A DNA stretch of 64,000 nucleotides, from positions 1 through 64,000 of the forward strand of contig NZ_NKJE01000007.1 in NCBI RefSeq assembly GCF_002256285.1. The letters are read 5' to 3'. Shown here piece after piece: positions 26,443-35,900 of the stretch. Source of the stretch: Flavobacterium sp. BFFFF1 (GTDB lineage Bacteria; Bacteroidota; Bacteroidia; Flavobacteriales; Flavobacteriaceae). The first letter of the stretch is position 1. The number at the start of each line of letters is the position of its first letter. A program made the translations under genes and the position numbers. The notes beneath the pieces are model-generated. The model was given only the letters and a program-made list of their open reading frames with translations, did no database searches and was not told the origin of the DNA.

Positions 26443-27573
26443 TCACAAATTTACCAAAAACAAATCACTCGCGATACCATCTGTCAGAAACTTGCCTTTA
26501 TGAGTTATTTTGAGCGTATTGTGCTCTATTTTCAAAAAACCTTCTCGAATGTATTTAGCAGATTCCGCAGCTAAGTGATTTGAAAAAATGCCGCCAAAAT
26601 CATCTTGCACTTTAGCCAAAGAAACGCCCCAAATCGTTCGAAGCCCGGTCATGACGTATTCATTATAACGGTCATTTACGGATAGCACTTCAGTTTCATT
26701 TGGTATTTTATCTTCCCCAATAGATTTCAGGTAAAGGGAATTATTGGCCACATTCCAGCTTCTGGAAACACCGTCATAACTGTGCGCCGACGGCCCAATC
26801 CCCAGGTATTTTTTGCCAAGCCAATAGGCGGTATTGTTCCGTGAGAAGTAATTTTGCTTCCCGAAATTGGAAAGCTCATAATGCACAAATCCATTTTTCG
26901 CAAGCATTTCGGTAAGTATTACAAAATGTTCCTGCGCTGTTTCGTCTTTTGGCGCGGCGATTTTCCCGGTTTCGATGAGTTTCTTTAAAGCTGTTTTTGG
27001 CTCAACGGTCAACGCATAACTCGAAATATGTGGCACGCCAAATGATAAAGCAGTTGCGATATTTTGCTTCCATTTCTCATTGCTCATGCCGGGAATGCCA
27101 TAAATCAGGTCGATGGAAATGTTGTCAAAATACTTTCTCGCTTCCTCCAGGCAATGCTTTGCTTCCCTTGAATTGTGCGCGCGGTTCATCATCTTTAAGT
27201 CTTCCTCAAAGAAGGACTGTATGCCGATACTTAGGCGGTTAATGGGTGAATTTGCTAATTCACGGATTCGTTCATCGCTTAAATCATCAGGATTGGCTTC
27301 CAGTGTGATTTCAGGATTGTCCGCAACATCAAAATTTTCATAAACCATATCAATCAACAACTGAATATCGTCAATTGGCAATATTGAAGGAGTGCCTCCA
27401 CCAAAATAAATGGTTTCAACAAACTCATTACCGAATTCATTTTTCCGCATCCCGATTTCTTTTGCTAAAGCCAGGACCATTGCTTCCTTGTTTTTCATCG
27501 AAGTCGAAAAATGGAAGTCACAATAATGGCAGGCCTGCTTGCAGAAAGGAATGTGAATGTATATTCCGGACAT
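26443..27573 (-). CDS. hemW: Radical SAM heme chaperone HemW
   Basis: 376 residues. The N-terminal radical SAM site is C11-x3-C15-x2-C18 in IPFCKQACHYCDFHFS. The Phe after CD, in place of the fourth cysteine found in HemN, marks the HemW branch. SAM-binding FGGGTPSIL and the HemW C-terminal domain follow (GIGPSAHSYDG). HemW inserts heme into apoproteins and is not a coproporphyrinogen dehydrogenase. Full length. Confidence 0.93.
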   Translation of the reverse strand: MSGIYIHIPFCKQACHYCDFHFSTSMKNKEAMVLALAKEIGMRKNEFGNEFVETIYFGGGTPSILPIDDIQLLIDMVYENFDVADNPEITLEANPDDLSDERIRELANSPINRLSIGIQSFFEEDLKMMNRAHNSREAKHCLEEARKYFDNISIDLIYGIPGMSNEKWKQNIATALSFGVPHISSYALTVEPKTALKKLIETGKIAAPKDETAQEHFVILTEMLAKNGFVHYELSNFGKQNYFSRNNTAYWLGKKYLGIGPSAHSYDGVSRSWNVANNSLYLKSIGEDKIPNETEVLSVNDRYNEYVMTGLRTIWGVSLAKVQDDFGGIFSNHLAAESAKYIREGFLKIEHNTLKITHKGKFLTDGIASDLFLVNL

Positions 27574-27611
27574 CTTCAGATTTGTATGGTTATAAAATTT
27601 ACTGCTATCGG

Positions 27612-28166
27612 TTACTTTTGAACGCGCGCTTCATTCTGCTTCACAAAAGCATCCCAACCCGTATAACTCTTTCCGCCAACGACCTTACCCGAGTTAAAAA
27701 AGTGACAAACTGCGGCGGCTAAGCCATCGGTTGAATCAAGATTCTTAGGCAACTCCTTTAACCCTAAAAGCTGCTGCAGCATTTTGGCTACCTGTTCTTT
27801 CGTAGCGTTTCCATTGCCGGTAATGGCCATTTTTATCTTCTTCGGTTCGTATTCGGTAATCGGGATTTGTCGGGACAAGCCCGCCGCCATCGCTACCCCC
27901 TGTGCCCTGCCCAATTTCAGCATCGACTGTACGTTCTTCCCAAAGAAAGGTGCTTCGATCGCAATTTCATCAGGATGGTGTGTTTCAATGAGCTCGATGG
28001 TGCGTTCAAAAATAATTTTCAGCCGCTGGTAGTGGTCGTCGAGTTTGCTCAACTGCAATTCATTCAACTGCAGGAACTCCATTTTTTTTCCTGTGACTTT
28101 TATCAATCCAAAACCCATAATGGTGGTTCCGGGGTCGATTCCCAATATGATGCGTTCGTTTGCCAA
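27612..28166 (-). CDS. ruvC: Holliday junction resolvase RuvC
   Basis: 184 residues. Catalytic acidic residues are visible: Asp11 in GIDPGTTIMGFGLI, Glu in IAIEAPFFGKN and the C-terminal Asp in DSTDGLAAAVCH. The start is a TTG codon at 28166 (ANERIILGIDPG follows); no ATG is available upstream in frame. It resolves Holliday junctions with RuvAB. The flippase-like gene is divergent only 23 bp away, so both promoters must overlap. Confidence 0.95.
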   Translation of the reverse strand: MANERIILGIDPGTTIMGFGLIKVTGKKMEFLQLNELQLSKLDDHYQRLKIIFERTIELIETHHPDEIAIEAPFFGKNVQSMLKLGRAQGVAMAAGLSRQIPITEYEPKKIKMAITGNGNATKEQVAKMLQQLLGLKELPKNLDSTDGLAAAVCHFFNSGKVVGGKSYTGWDAFVKQNEARVQK

Positions 28167-28189
28167 TTTTAATTTGTTATTTTGCGGTA

Positions 28190-29125
28190 ATGGTTGCTAT
28201 CCCAGACAAAGCTAAACAATTCCTGTTTGCAATGGTCAAAGTTTTGATCGTCGCTGCGGCTTTTTATTTTATCTATGACAGGCTAAGCCATACCAGGCTG
28301 GATTGGAAGCAAGTGCAGCATTTGCTGGAAAACCCCAAGGCAACCTATCTGCTTATTGGCGTCGTAATCCTTGCTGTTTTGAATCGGTTTTTCGAGATTC
28401 TGAAATGGCGGAATCTGGTTATGTCAATTCGTGACATTTCCCTCTTTGAGGCCACAAGACAAGTGATGGCTTCGCTGACGGCCGGAATTTTTACGCCAAA
28501 TGGTGTAGGCGAATATGCAGGGAAAGCACTTTTTTATGAAAAATCTTTGGCGAAAAAAATTGTATTCCTGAATTTAATATGCAACGGCGCCCAAATGATG
28601 CACACCCTCATTTTTGGTGTTTTTGGTTTACTCTACTTTAATACGAAACATGCCATAATCGATTCCCAGGTTATTCTTTTCCTTTTTATAGGTTGCTGTG
28701 TGGGGTTTGTCGCCTTGCTGTTTATGAAACGGTTCTCGATAAAAGGATATTCAATTGAAAAACTGCTCCACAAAATCAATACGCTGCCCAGAAATATCCA
28801 CCTAAAAAACATGGGGTTGGCATTTTTTCGCTATGTATTTTTCTCACACCAGCAGTATTTGCTTTTGGTCTGCTTCGGCGTAAAGCTACCCTATCTGATG
28901 GTTTTATCAACCATCGCCATCAGTTATCTTCTCGCATCTTCCCTTCCATCGTTCCAGTTCTTTGATTTTGCAGTGAAAGGAAGTGTTGCGGTGTTCTTCT
29001 TCGGGCAATTGGGCGTAAACGAGTGGATCGTCATCTTTGTGACCACCGCAATTTGGTTCTTAAATGTTGTGGTTCCAGTTGGCATTGGCAGCTATTTTGT
29101 CCTGCGGTTTAAACCTTTGCCATGA
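28190..29125 (+). CDS. Lysylphosphatidylglycerol synthase TM-like membrane protein
   Basis: 311 residues from ATG 28190 with about eight predicted transmembrane helices. Features of the LPG_synthase_TM/UPF0104 family are LLIGVVILAVLNRFFEILKWRNLV and SLTAGIFTPNGVGEYAGKALFYEK, the latter with the conserved G-x-G-E-Y. Family members flip or export lipid-linked substrates or act in polysaccharide/lipid glycosylation. The ATGA overlap with a membrane glycosyltransferase gene downstream supports a joint role in glycolipid or glycan work; this is inference. Confidence 0.88.
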   Translation: MVAIPDKAKQFLFAMVKVLIVAAAFYFIYDRLSHTRLDWKQVQHLLENPKATYLLIGVVILAVLNRFFEILKWRNLVMSIRDISLFEATRQVMASLTAGIFTPNGVGEYAGKALFYEKSLAKKIVFLNLICNGAQMMHTLIFGVFGLLYFNTKHAIIDSQVILFLFIGCCVGFVALLFMKRFSIKGYSIEKLLHKINTLPRNIHLKNMGLAFFRYVFFSHQQYLLLVCFGVKLPYLMVLSTIAISYLLASSLPSFQFFDFAVKGSVAVFFFGQLGVNEWIVIFVTTAIWFLNVVVPVGIGSYFVLRFKPLP

Positions 29126-30204
29126 TTGTCATTTATATCATTCTTATTGTATATGCGGTTGCGATTGCTTCGCTTGTTTATGGATTTGACAAAGCAACGG
29201 AGCCTGTAATGGAACATACCATTCCCATCACCCGTTTTTCCATCGTGGTCCCATTTCGGAATGAGGCCGAAAACCTTCCATTGCTGCTGGATAGTTTCTC
29301 AAAACTGAATTATCCCCGGGAATTGTTTGAAGTGATTCTGGTCGATGACGATTCTTCCGACGGATTTGTATTGGAAAGCACTGCCTATCGACTCCTAAAA
29401 AGCGTCAGAAGGTCTGCTTCTCCAAAAAAAGATGCCATCCTCACAGCCATAGACATTGCGCAATTCGAATGGATTATCACTACGGATGCCGACTGTGAAG
29501 TGCCCGAAACCTGGCTCGCGATGATGGATTCGTTCCTAAGGGGAAACGATGTTGAAATGATTTGCGGACCCGTTGCCTATCGCGCTACGGACTCTTTCTT
29601 AGCTAATTTCCAACACGCAGACCTCGCCTCGTTACAAGGCGCGACAATTGGGAGTTTTCATTTGGGTAAAGGCTTCATGTGCAATGGGGCGAATTTCGCC
29701 TACACGAAGACGCTGTTCAGTAAGCTCAATGGGTTCGGTGGTAATGAAGGCTATCCTGGCGGGGATGATGTCTTTCTCCTTCAAAAAGCGATGAGTAAAT
29801 TTCCGAAGCTGGTGGGCTATTTAAAGTCGCCACACGGCATTGTCCACACCAACACATCCTCTACCTGGCATGAACTGTTTAACCAACGCGTACGCTGGGC
29901 ATCGAAAGCTGCGGGATACCAGAGTAAGTTCGGGCAGTTTTTGGGAATGGTTGTGTTGTTAGGAAATCTGGGGTGGATTGCCGGATTGGTTTTATTTGCA
30001 ATCAATCATACGCGATTGGCGCTACCAGGATTCCTTATCCTAAAAATAGCGATTGATTATTTGTTGATTCTGAAGGCGTCCCGATTTCTTAAGACTGAAG
30101 TTCGTTTTCATCCAATATCAGCGGCGGTGTATCCTTTCTTCAGTACAGCGGTGGCAGTGTACTCGGTCTTTGGAAAATTCGAGTGGAAAGGCCGTCGGTT
30201 TTAA
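29122..30204 (+). CDS. Membrane-bound glycosyltransferase family 2
   Basis: 360 residues. An N-terminal membrane helix is followed by the GT2 catalytic domain: FSIVVPFRNEAENL, VILVDDDSSDG, the DxD-type TTDADCEVP and the product-side QRVRWASK motif (QxxRW class). Two or three C-terminal membrane helices follow at about 270-345. It is translationally coupled with the preceding flippase-like gene. The acceptor is unknown; QxxRW enzymes make polymers or glycolipids at the inner membrane. Confidence 0.92.
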   Translation: MIVIYIILIVYAVAIASLVYGFDKATEPVMEHTIPITRFSIVVPFRNEAENLPLLLDSFSKLNYPRELFEVILVDDDSSDGFVLESTAYRLLKSVRRSASPKKDAILTAIDIAQFEWIITTDADCEVPETWLAMMDSFLRGNDVEMICGPVAYRATDSFLANFQHADLASLQGATIGSFHLGKGFMCNGANFAYTKTLFSKLNGFGGNEGYPGGDDVFLLQKAMSKFPKLVGYLKSPHGIVHTNTSSTWHELFNQRVRWASKAAGYQSKFGQFLGMVVLLGNLGWIAGLVLFAINHTRLALPGFLILKIAIDYLLILKASRFLKTEVRFHPISAAVYPFFSTAVAVYSVFGKFEWKGRRF

Positions 30205-30230
30205 GTTTCGAGGAGGGTACACAAAGAAAA

Positions 30231-30707
30231 TCAGTGCATTACATTCAGGATGACGGGAAGTGTGAATTCGACATTGACCGGAATCCCACGTTTTAATGCG
30301 GGGCTGACTATCGGGAAGTCGGTGAGTTTCGACTGGATAATGCTGTCCATCATCGCTTTGTCATAAGCCGTATTTTCCGGAAACTGGGGTTCAAATTTCA
30401 GCCTGGCATCGCGGAAAACAGTTACTTTGACCGCAATAGTGTCCAATTGGGCATATTTCACGGTGAGCGTGTCCACACTAAGCCTCCGCTGAATCTCAGC
30501 AGTCATAAAATCCAGGAAACATTGGTTGTGGACCGATTTGTCTGTGAGGCTGTCGCAAGCCGATGTGGAGGGAAACTCGTCTACCTCCTTCCAATTGATG
30601 GCATCCAGTTGCTGTTTTACCAAGGCGTCTTTTGACGGTACTTCGCGCGAAAAATATTGGCACGAATACAGCAAAAGGCAACAGGTGAACAACACAAACT
30701 TTTTCAA
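30231..30707 (-). CDS. Hypothetical lipoprotein with a weak TonB-C-like end
   Basis: 158 residues with a lipoprotein signal, Cys16 in LLLYSCQYF. The C-terminal half (KVTVFRDARL, then SPALKRGIPVNVEFTLPVIL) echoes the end of TonB C-domains, but the FPGG motif is missing. No function is assigned. It is convergent with the GT2 gene. Confidence 0.75.
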   Translation of the reverse strand: MKKFVLFTCCLLLYSCQYFSREVPSKDALVKQQLDAINWKEVDEFPSTSACDSLTDKSVHNQCFLDFMTAEIQRRLSVDTLTVKYAQLDTIAVKVTVFRDARLKFEPQFPENTAYDKAMMDSIIQSKLTDFPIVSPALKRGIPVNVEFTLPVILNVMH

Positions 30708-30718
30708 CTTGATTGATA

Positions 30719-31081
30719 TTAGGGTTTTGCGGGGCGGCCTGCAAGATAGTCGCTATACTGCTTTGAAAGCCATTCGTCTTTCGTTTTTTGCGCCTGTGCT
30801 TTTTCCTTTTTATAAAGCAGCCCGTATTTCTCTGAATAGATGGCGATTTTGACGGTATAGGTATAATACTCTTCTTTTGTCAGTGTAGGGGACTCCTCTG
30901 CCTGCTTTTCAAAAAATTCCATGAACAGGTCGTCAAAATGTTTCCGGTCATAGGCGCGGACTTCGTTCTTGTATTTTTTAAAAAGCCGATCCTTCACCTC
31001 AAAATCGGGGTCTTTTGGATCCTGGGCATGCGTTGCCAAAGCGACAAATAAAAACAGCATTAATGCAAACAGCTTCTTCAT
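30719..31081 (-). CDS. Small secreted hypothetical protein
   Basis: 120 residues from ATG 31081. The longer upstream frame would read into a terminator and is rejected. A signal peptide (FALMLFLFVALATHAQ) is followed by a lysine- and glutamate-rich, probably helical mature part of about 100 residues. No known domain is seen. Confidence 0.75.
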   Translation of the reverse strand: MKKLFALMLFLFVALATHAQDPKDPDFEVKDRLFKKYKNEVRAYDRKHFDDLFMEFFEKQAEESPTLTKEEYYTYTVKIAIYSEKYGLLYKKEKAQAQKTKDEWLSKQYSDYLAGRPAKP

Positions 31082-31156
31082 AACAGTAACGTTTTGAATC
31101 CAAATGTAATAAAAAATATTTTGGAATTTTGAGCAGGATTGATGGTAGCTTAAATC

Positions 31157-31186
31157 AAAAAAGCCCTCCAAATAAATGGAAAGCTT
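31157..31186 (-). terminator. Terminator of the small RNA candidate
   Basis: The minus strand reads AAGCTTTCCA, loop TTTATT, TGGAGGGCTT: a 10-bp stem with two G-U pairs, followed by T4. Confidence 0.8.
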
Positions 31187-31228
31187 TTCATTGGTCTAAC
31201 TACTAAACCTTTGGCACTTTCGTGCCTA
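31157..31228 (-). ncRNA. Candidate ~70-nt small RNA downstream of tRNA-Asp
   Basis: On the minus strand, TTTG (31264-31261), 19 bases, then TAGTTGTG (31241-31234) match the Bacteroidota promoter in all but one base. A transcript starting near 31228 would open with GGCAC-GAAA-GTGCC, a GNRA tetraloop hairpin (31226-31213), and end at a strong terminator (31186-31161). No open reading frame of note is present, except a 13-codon one inside the terminator. The identity is unknown. Confidence 0.55.
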
Positions 31229-31260
31229 AACAACACAACTAATCTTAAATGCTTTTTGGG

Positions 31261-31289
31261 CAAAAAAGCCTTTCGTGATGAAAGGCTTT
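31261..31289 (-). terminator. Terminator after tRNA-Asp
   Basis: The minus strand reads AAAGCCTTTC, loop ATCAC, GAAAGGCTTT and then a T tract. The end of that tract also serves as the -33 element of the small RNA candidate. Confidence 0.85.
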
Positions 31290-31300
31290 CCCCAATTTAG

Positions 31301-31374
31301 CGGTCTGGACGGGACTCGAACCCGCGACCCCATGCGTGACAGGCATGTATTCTAACCAACTGAACTACCAAACC
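31301..31374 (-). tRNA. tRNA-Asp (anticodon GUC)
   Basis: 74 nt on the minus strand. The acceptor stem GGTTTGG pairs with CCAGACC (one G-U), with discriminator G. The anticodon stem CATGC/GCATG encloses CTGTCAC, so the anticodon is GUC. The T arm is GCGGGTTCGAGTCCCGT. CCA is not encoded. Confidence 0.96.
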
Positions 31375-31460
31375 TGCGCTTAATTGCGAGTGCAAATATA
31401 CTATAGATTTTAATTCCTGCAAGTGTTTTTCTAAAAAAAATACAGGCTTTTTATTTCAAA

Positions 31461-32387
31461 TTATCCAAAACTTTGTTTTTCAACCAAGTATGTGGTCAAT
31501 ATTTTTTCAAAACTATCGCCGACACTCACCGGAACATACTTAATCTTGTTCTGTATACAGGTGGCTGCTAATTTTGAAAAATAGCTTTCCACCTGCTTTT
31601 CATACTGCTCACGCACATTGTCCGCGAAGATATTGACATCTTCACCGGTTTCCAAATCAATGAATTTCCTGGGCGTGTTGTCGTAATTAAAACTCAGTTC
31701 CGTCTTATTATCCACCACATGAAAAAGCACCACTTTGTGCTTGTCGTGTTTCAGGTGCTGTAATGCGTTAAACATGGCTTCCTCGTTCCCGGATTGAAAC
31801 ATATCCGTAAATATAACGATCATTGACCTACGGTGCATTTTCTCAGCAATCTGGTGCAGGTACGTGGTAATATCGGTATTCCGGGGTTCCTTTGCGGCCT
31901 GCAGCAGTCCTTCCAGTTTGTCGAGTAACATCCTGTGGTGGCGTTCGCTGCCCTTTTCGGGCGCATAGTATTCGTAGTTGTCAGAATAAACACTTAAGCC
32001 TACCGCATCACGTTGCTTTTTAAGCAGATTCATCAACACTGCGGACGCCAGGACCGCAAAACCAATTTTACTCTCATAGAAAGGCTGACCGTCATTCAGT
32101 TTCGGGTAATGCATCGAAGAAGAGTTGTCAACAATCAGGTGGCAGCGCAGGTTTGTCTCTTCCTCATAACGTTTCGTATACAGCCTGTCGGTCTTGGCAA
32201 AAAGCTTCCAGTCAATGTGCTTTGTACTTTCGCCGGAATTGTAGACTTTATGCTCTGCAAACTCGGCAGAAAATCCATGAAACGGACTTTTGTGCATCCC
32301 GGAAATAAATCCTTCTACGACTTGGTTTGCCAGCAGTTCCAAATGTTGGAAACTCGATATTTTTTCTAATTGCGATTCAATCTTCAT
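31461..32387 (-). CDS. DUF58 domain protein
   Basis: 308 residues. Hallmarks are GFSAEFAEHKVYNSGESTKHIDWKLFAKTDRLYTKRYEEE, followed by a vWA-like fold with VDNSSSM. DUF58 proteins are usually encoded beside MoxR ATPases and vWA membrane proteins; none is next to it in this window. The neighbour downstream is tRNA-Asp. Confidence 0.93.
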   Translation of the reverse strand: MKIESQLEKISSFQHLELLANQVVEGFISGMHKSPFHGFSAEFAEHKVYNSGESTKHIDWKLFAKTDRLYTKRYEEETNLRCHLIVDNSSSMHYPKLNDGQPFYESKIGFAVLASAVLMNLLKKQRDAVGLSVYSDNYEYYAPEKGSERHHRMLLDKLEGLLQAAKEPRNTDITTYLHQIAEKMHRRSMIVIFTDMFQSGNEEAMFNALQHLKHDKHKVVLFHVVDNKTELSFNYDNTPRKFIDLETGEDVNIFADNVREQYEKQVESYFSKLAATCIQNKIKYVPVSVGDSFEKILTTYLVEKQSFG

Positions 32388-32479
32388 CTTTACTTCTTGA
32401 GTCCGTCTTTTTCGACGGCTTGTGTCAAATGTATTAAAAGATTGAAAGATTAAAAATTAAAATGTTGCCAAAAAATGAA

Positions 32480-32503
32480 AAGGCCCGGATTTCTCCAGGC
32501 CTT
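32480..32503 (-). terminator. Terminator after thioredoxin gene
   Basis: AAGGCCCGGA and TCCAGGCCTT pair with one weak position around TTTC. The minus strand continues with TTCATTTTTT. Confidence 0.7.
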
Positions 32504-32525
32504 GATTTATGCGATACCGTTTTTA

Positions 32526-32843
32526 TTACAACAATGCGTTCAAAGAATCTGCATAGGTCTGTTTTGGCGCAACACCTACCTGGCGTCCTACCACTTCCCC
32601 TTTATGAAAAACCAGGACCGTTGGTATATTTCTGACGCCGTACTTAGAAGCAAATTCCTGGTTGGCGTCTACGTCCACCTTTCCGACTACCGCTTTGCCA
32701 TCATATTCTGTTGCGATTTCATCGATTACCGGCCCGACCATGCGACAAGGTCCACACCACTCAGCCCAAAAATCGACCATCACCGGTTTATCTGATTTTA
32801 ACACTACCTCATCAAAAGTAGCATCTGTTATTGCTAATGCCAT
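32526..32843 (-). CDS. trxA: Thioredoxin
   Basis: 105 residues, standard thioredoxin with the active site W-C30-G-P-C33 in FWAEWCGPCRMVGPVI, and a cis-Pro region RNIPTVLVF. Cytoplasmic disulfide reductase. Monocistronic, with its own promoter element and terminator. Confidence 0.97.
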   Translation of the reverse strand: MALAITDATFDEVVLKSDKPVMVDFWAEWCGPCRMVGPVIDEIATEYDGKAVVGKVDVDANQEFASKYGVRNIPTVLVFHKGEVVGRQVGVAPKQTYADSLNALL

Positions 32844-32873
32844 AATATTAATTTTTAAGGATATTTAATACGC

Positions 32874-32881
32874 CAAAAGTA
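32874..32881 (-). promoter_or_regulatory. -7 promoter element of trxA
   Basis: The minus strand reads TACTTTTG, 30 bases before the ATG at 32843. It matches TAnnTTTG; the -33 part is not clear. Confidence 0.5.
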
Positions 32882-32965
32882 ATCAATTAAGATGGTACTT
32901 TTTTTATATGTAAATCAGTTTTGGTTATGAAATTATATTTGTAATTGATACGGAGAAGTTTTGCG

Positions 32966-35900
32966 CTAATTCAACTTAAAATTAAGCTGCATCTTTTCAA
33001 GCTCCCGAAGCAGTTCATTCGAGATCCTTACTTTGAGCTTGCGGCTCGGCATAGAAAGTTTCGTAATGATTTTCGTCTCCTCGATCTCCGTCGCTACACT
33101 GAGCTCCATAGCGTCCACTTCAGCACCGTCAGCATCATCCGCGATAACAGCATCCTCTAAATTCACTTCGGGAGCCGCGATGATTTTCTTGATCTGTTCG
33201 GTTTCCTCTACTTCAAAGGTAACCGAATTATCGCCTTTATTCTGTTGAAAAACATGGCTCAGGTGATGCACCACATCAGGCTGAAGTTCATTAATATTGA
33301 GATTGATGATTAGTTTCTTTGCAAAAGCGGCGAGTACATCCTGAAGGTACTGCACCAGCATAAACTGCAGTCTTGGCTCGCCTTTTTTACCAGTTTCCTT
33401 ATCGGCCCAGCCTTCCCGGACCAAAACCTTAATAAAGGTGAAATTATTCTGAATCAGGAAATGGCGGAATTTCAGGTATTCTTCTCCAAATATCCTGAAC
33501 TCGTAACTCTCATCATATCCTTCCAGCATAAATGAAGCCCAGCCCTTGCCATTTTTTGCGGTACGGTGTTGCACATTGGTAATGATACCCCCAAGGCTCA
33601 GCGTCTTGTTTACGTGCTGCTCCAGGTTCTTAAGCGACTCGAGTTTATTACTACAGAAATACTGCATTTCAAAACGATAATCATCTAATGGATGTCCTGA
33701 AATATAAATCCCGACAACCTCCTTCTCTTTTGCGAGTTTTTCCATCGTATTCCAGTCTTCGCAGGGCGGCACAACCGGTTCCGGAATCTGCACGTCACTG
33801 GCCTCTCCAAATAAACTCACCTGGGAGGAATTTTCATTTTCCTGAAATTTTGAACCATACCGGACTGCTTTTTCCAAAAAGGTAATTCCATCGCCTTCGT
33901 CATGAAAATACTGCGCGCGGTGCGTCCCTGTAAACGAATCGAAACCACCGGCAAGCGCCAGGTTTTCAAAGGCTTTCTTATTTGCCGCCCGCAGGTCAAC
34001 CCGCTTTGCGAGATCAAAAATGGATTTATACCTGCCGTCTTTCCGGTTTTCCACAATCGTCTGAACTGCACCCATCCCAACGCCTTTTACCGCCCCAATA
34101 CCAAAGCGGACCGCGTAATTTTCGTTTACGGTAAATTTATAAAATGACTCATTCACATCAGGGCCCAACACTTCGAGTCCCATCCTTTTACATTCTTCCA
34201 TGAAAAATGATACCTGCTTAATATCGCTCATGTTATTGGAAAGTACCGCTGCCATGTATTCGGCCGGGTAATTGGCTTTAAGGTAAGCGGTCTGGTAAGC
34301 AATCCACGCGTAACAAGTGGAGTGCGATTTATTGAACGCATATTCTGCAAACGCTTCCCAATCCTTCCAGATTTTTTCGAGCTTGTCTTCCGCGTGTCCT
34401 TTTGCCATCGCCTGGTTGATAAACTTCGGCTTCATCTTATCGAGTACATCGCGCTGCTTTTTTCCCATTGCTTTACGCAGGACATCGGCATCGCCCTTCG
34501 AAAAGTCGGCCAACTTCTGTGACAAAAGCATTACCTGCTCCTGGTAAACGGTGATTCCGTACGTATCCTTAAGCAGTTCTTCACACGCATCAAGATCGTA
34601 GACAATCGGTTCCTCCCCATTTTTCCGTTTGATAAAACTTGGAATATAGGCAATTGGCCCAGGGCGATACAAGGCGTTCATCGCAATCAAATCGCCAAAA
34701 ACCGTTGGTTTCAGTTCCTTCATGTACTTCTGCATTCCGGCACTTTCATATTGGAAGATCCCAACCGTTTCGCCCCGTTGGAACAGTTCATATGTTTTCA
34801 CATCATCAATTGGAAACGCGTCGGGATCGATTGTTTTACCCGTACGGTATTTGACGAGTTTCACGGTATCTTTGATCAGCGTAAGTGTTTTAAGCCCAAG
34901 AAAATCCATCTTAAGCAGTCCTGCACTTTCTACAACGGAGTTGTCAAATTGCGTCACATACAACTCAGAATCCTTTGCGGTGGCCACGGGGACAAAGTTG
35001 GTAATATCGTCGGGGGTAATGATTACGCCACAGGCATGTATTCCGGTGTTCCGCAAATTCCCCTCCAGTATCTGCGCCTGTTGCAAGGTCTCTCCGCCGA
35101 GGTCATTTTCTTTGGCCAAACCAATCAGTTCCTGTACTTTTTCGAAATCCTCAGGACGCAAGGACGCCTTGAGTTTGGACTCCTCCATCGAGAAAATTTT
35201 CGCAAGGTTCAGATTGAAAGGAATCAGCTTCGCGATTTTGTCGGCTTCAAACAAAGGAAGGTCTAACACGCGGGCAGTATCCCGAATCGCTGATTTCGCT
35301 GCCATCGTACCATAGGTGATGATTTGCGCCACTTGTTTTGAGCCGTATTTCCGAATGACATAGTCCATTACTTTTCCGCGTCCTTCATCATCAAAGTCGA
35401 TATCAATATCGGGAAGCGACACACGATCCGGATTCAGGAAACGCTCAAAAAGCAGGTTGTATTCCAATGGATCGATATTTGTAATCCCGAGGCAATATGC
35501 TACCACCGAGCCAGCGGCTGATCCCCTTCCGGGCCCTACTGACACATCCATTTTCCTGGCTTCGGCAATGAAATCCTGGACAATCAGGAAATAACCTGGA
35601 TAGCCGGAGTTTTGGATCGTCAACAACTCGAAATCTATCCGCTCCTTAATCTCGGGTGTTATTTCGGCATAACGCCGCTTTGCACCTTCATAAGTGAGGT
35701 AATGCAGGTATTTGTTTTCCCCACGTTTACCGCCATCGGTGTGGTCCTCAGACACCAGAAATTCATCGGGAATGACAAATTTCGGCAGAAGCACTTCACG
35801 CGCCAGGCTGTATATTTCAATTTTATCGGTGATTTCAGCAACGGTGCGGATTGCTTCGGGATAGTCATGAAAAAGCGCTTTCATTTCGTCGCCGGATTTG

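Noticed and set aside
31147..31188. 13-codon minus-strand frame beginning MKSFPFIW
   Set aside because: It coincides with a perfect terminator stem; the codons follow from the stem sequence. A leader peptide cannot be excluded but has no support.
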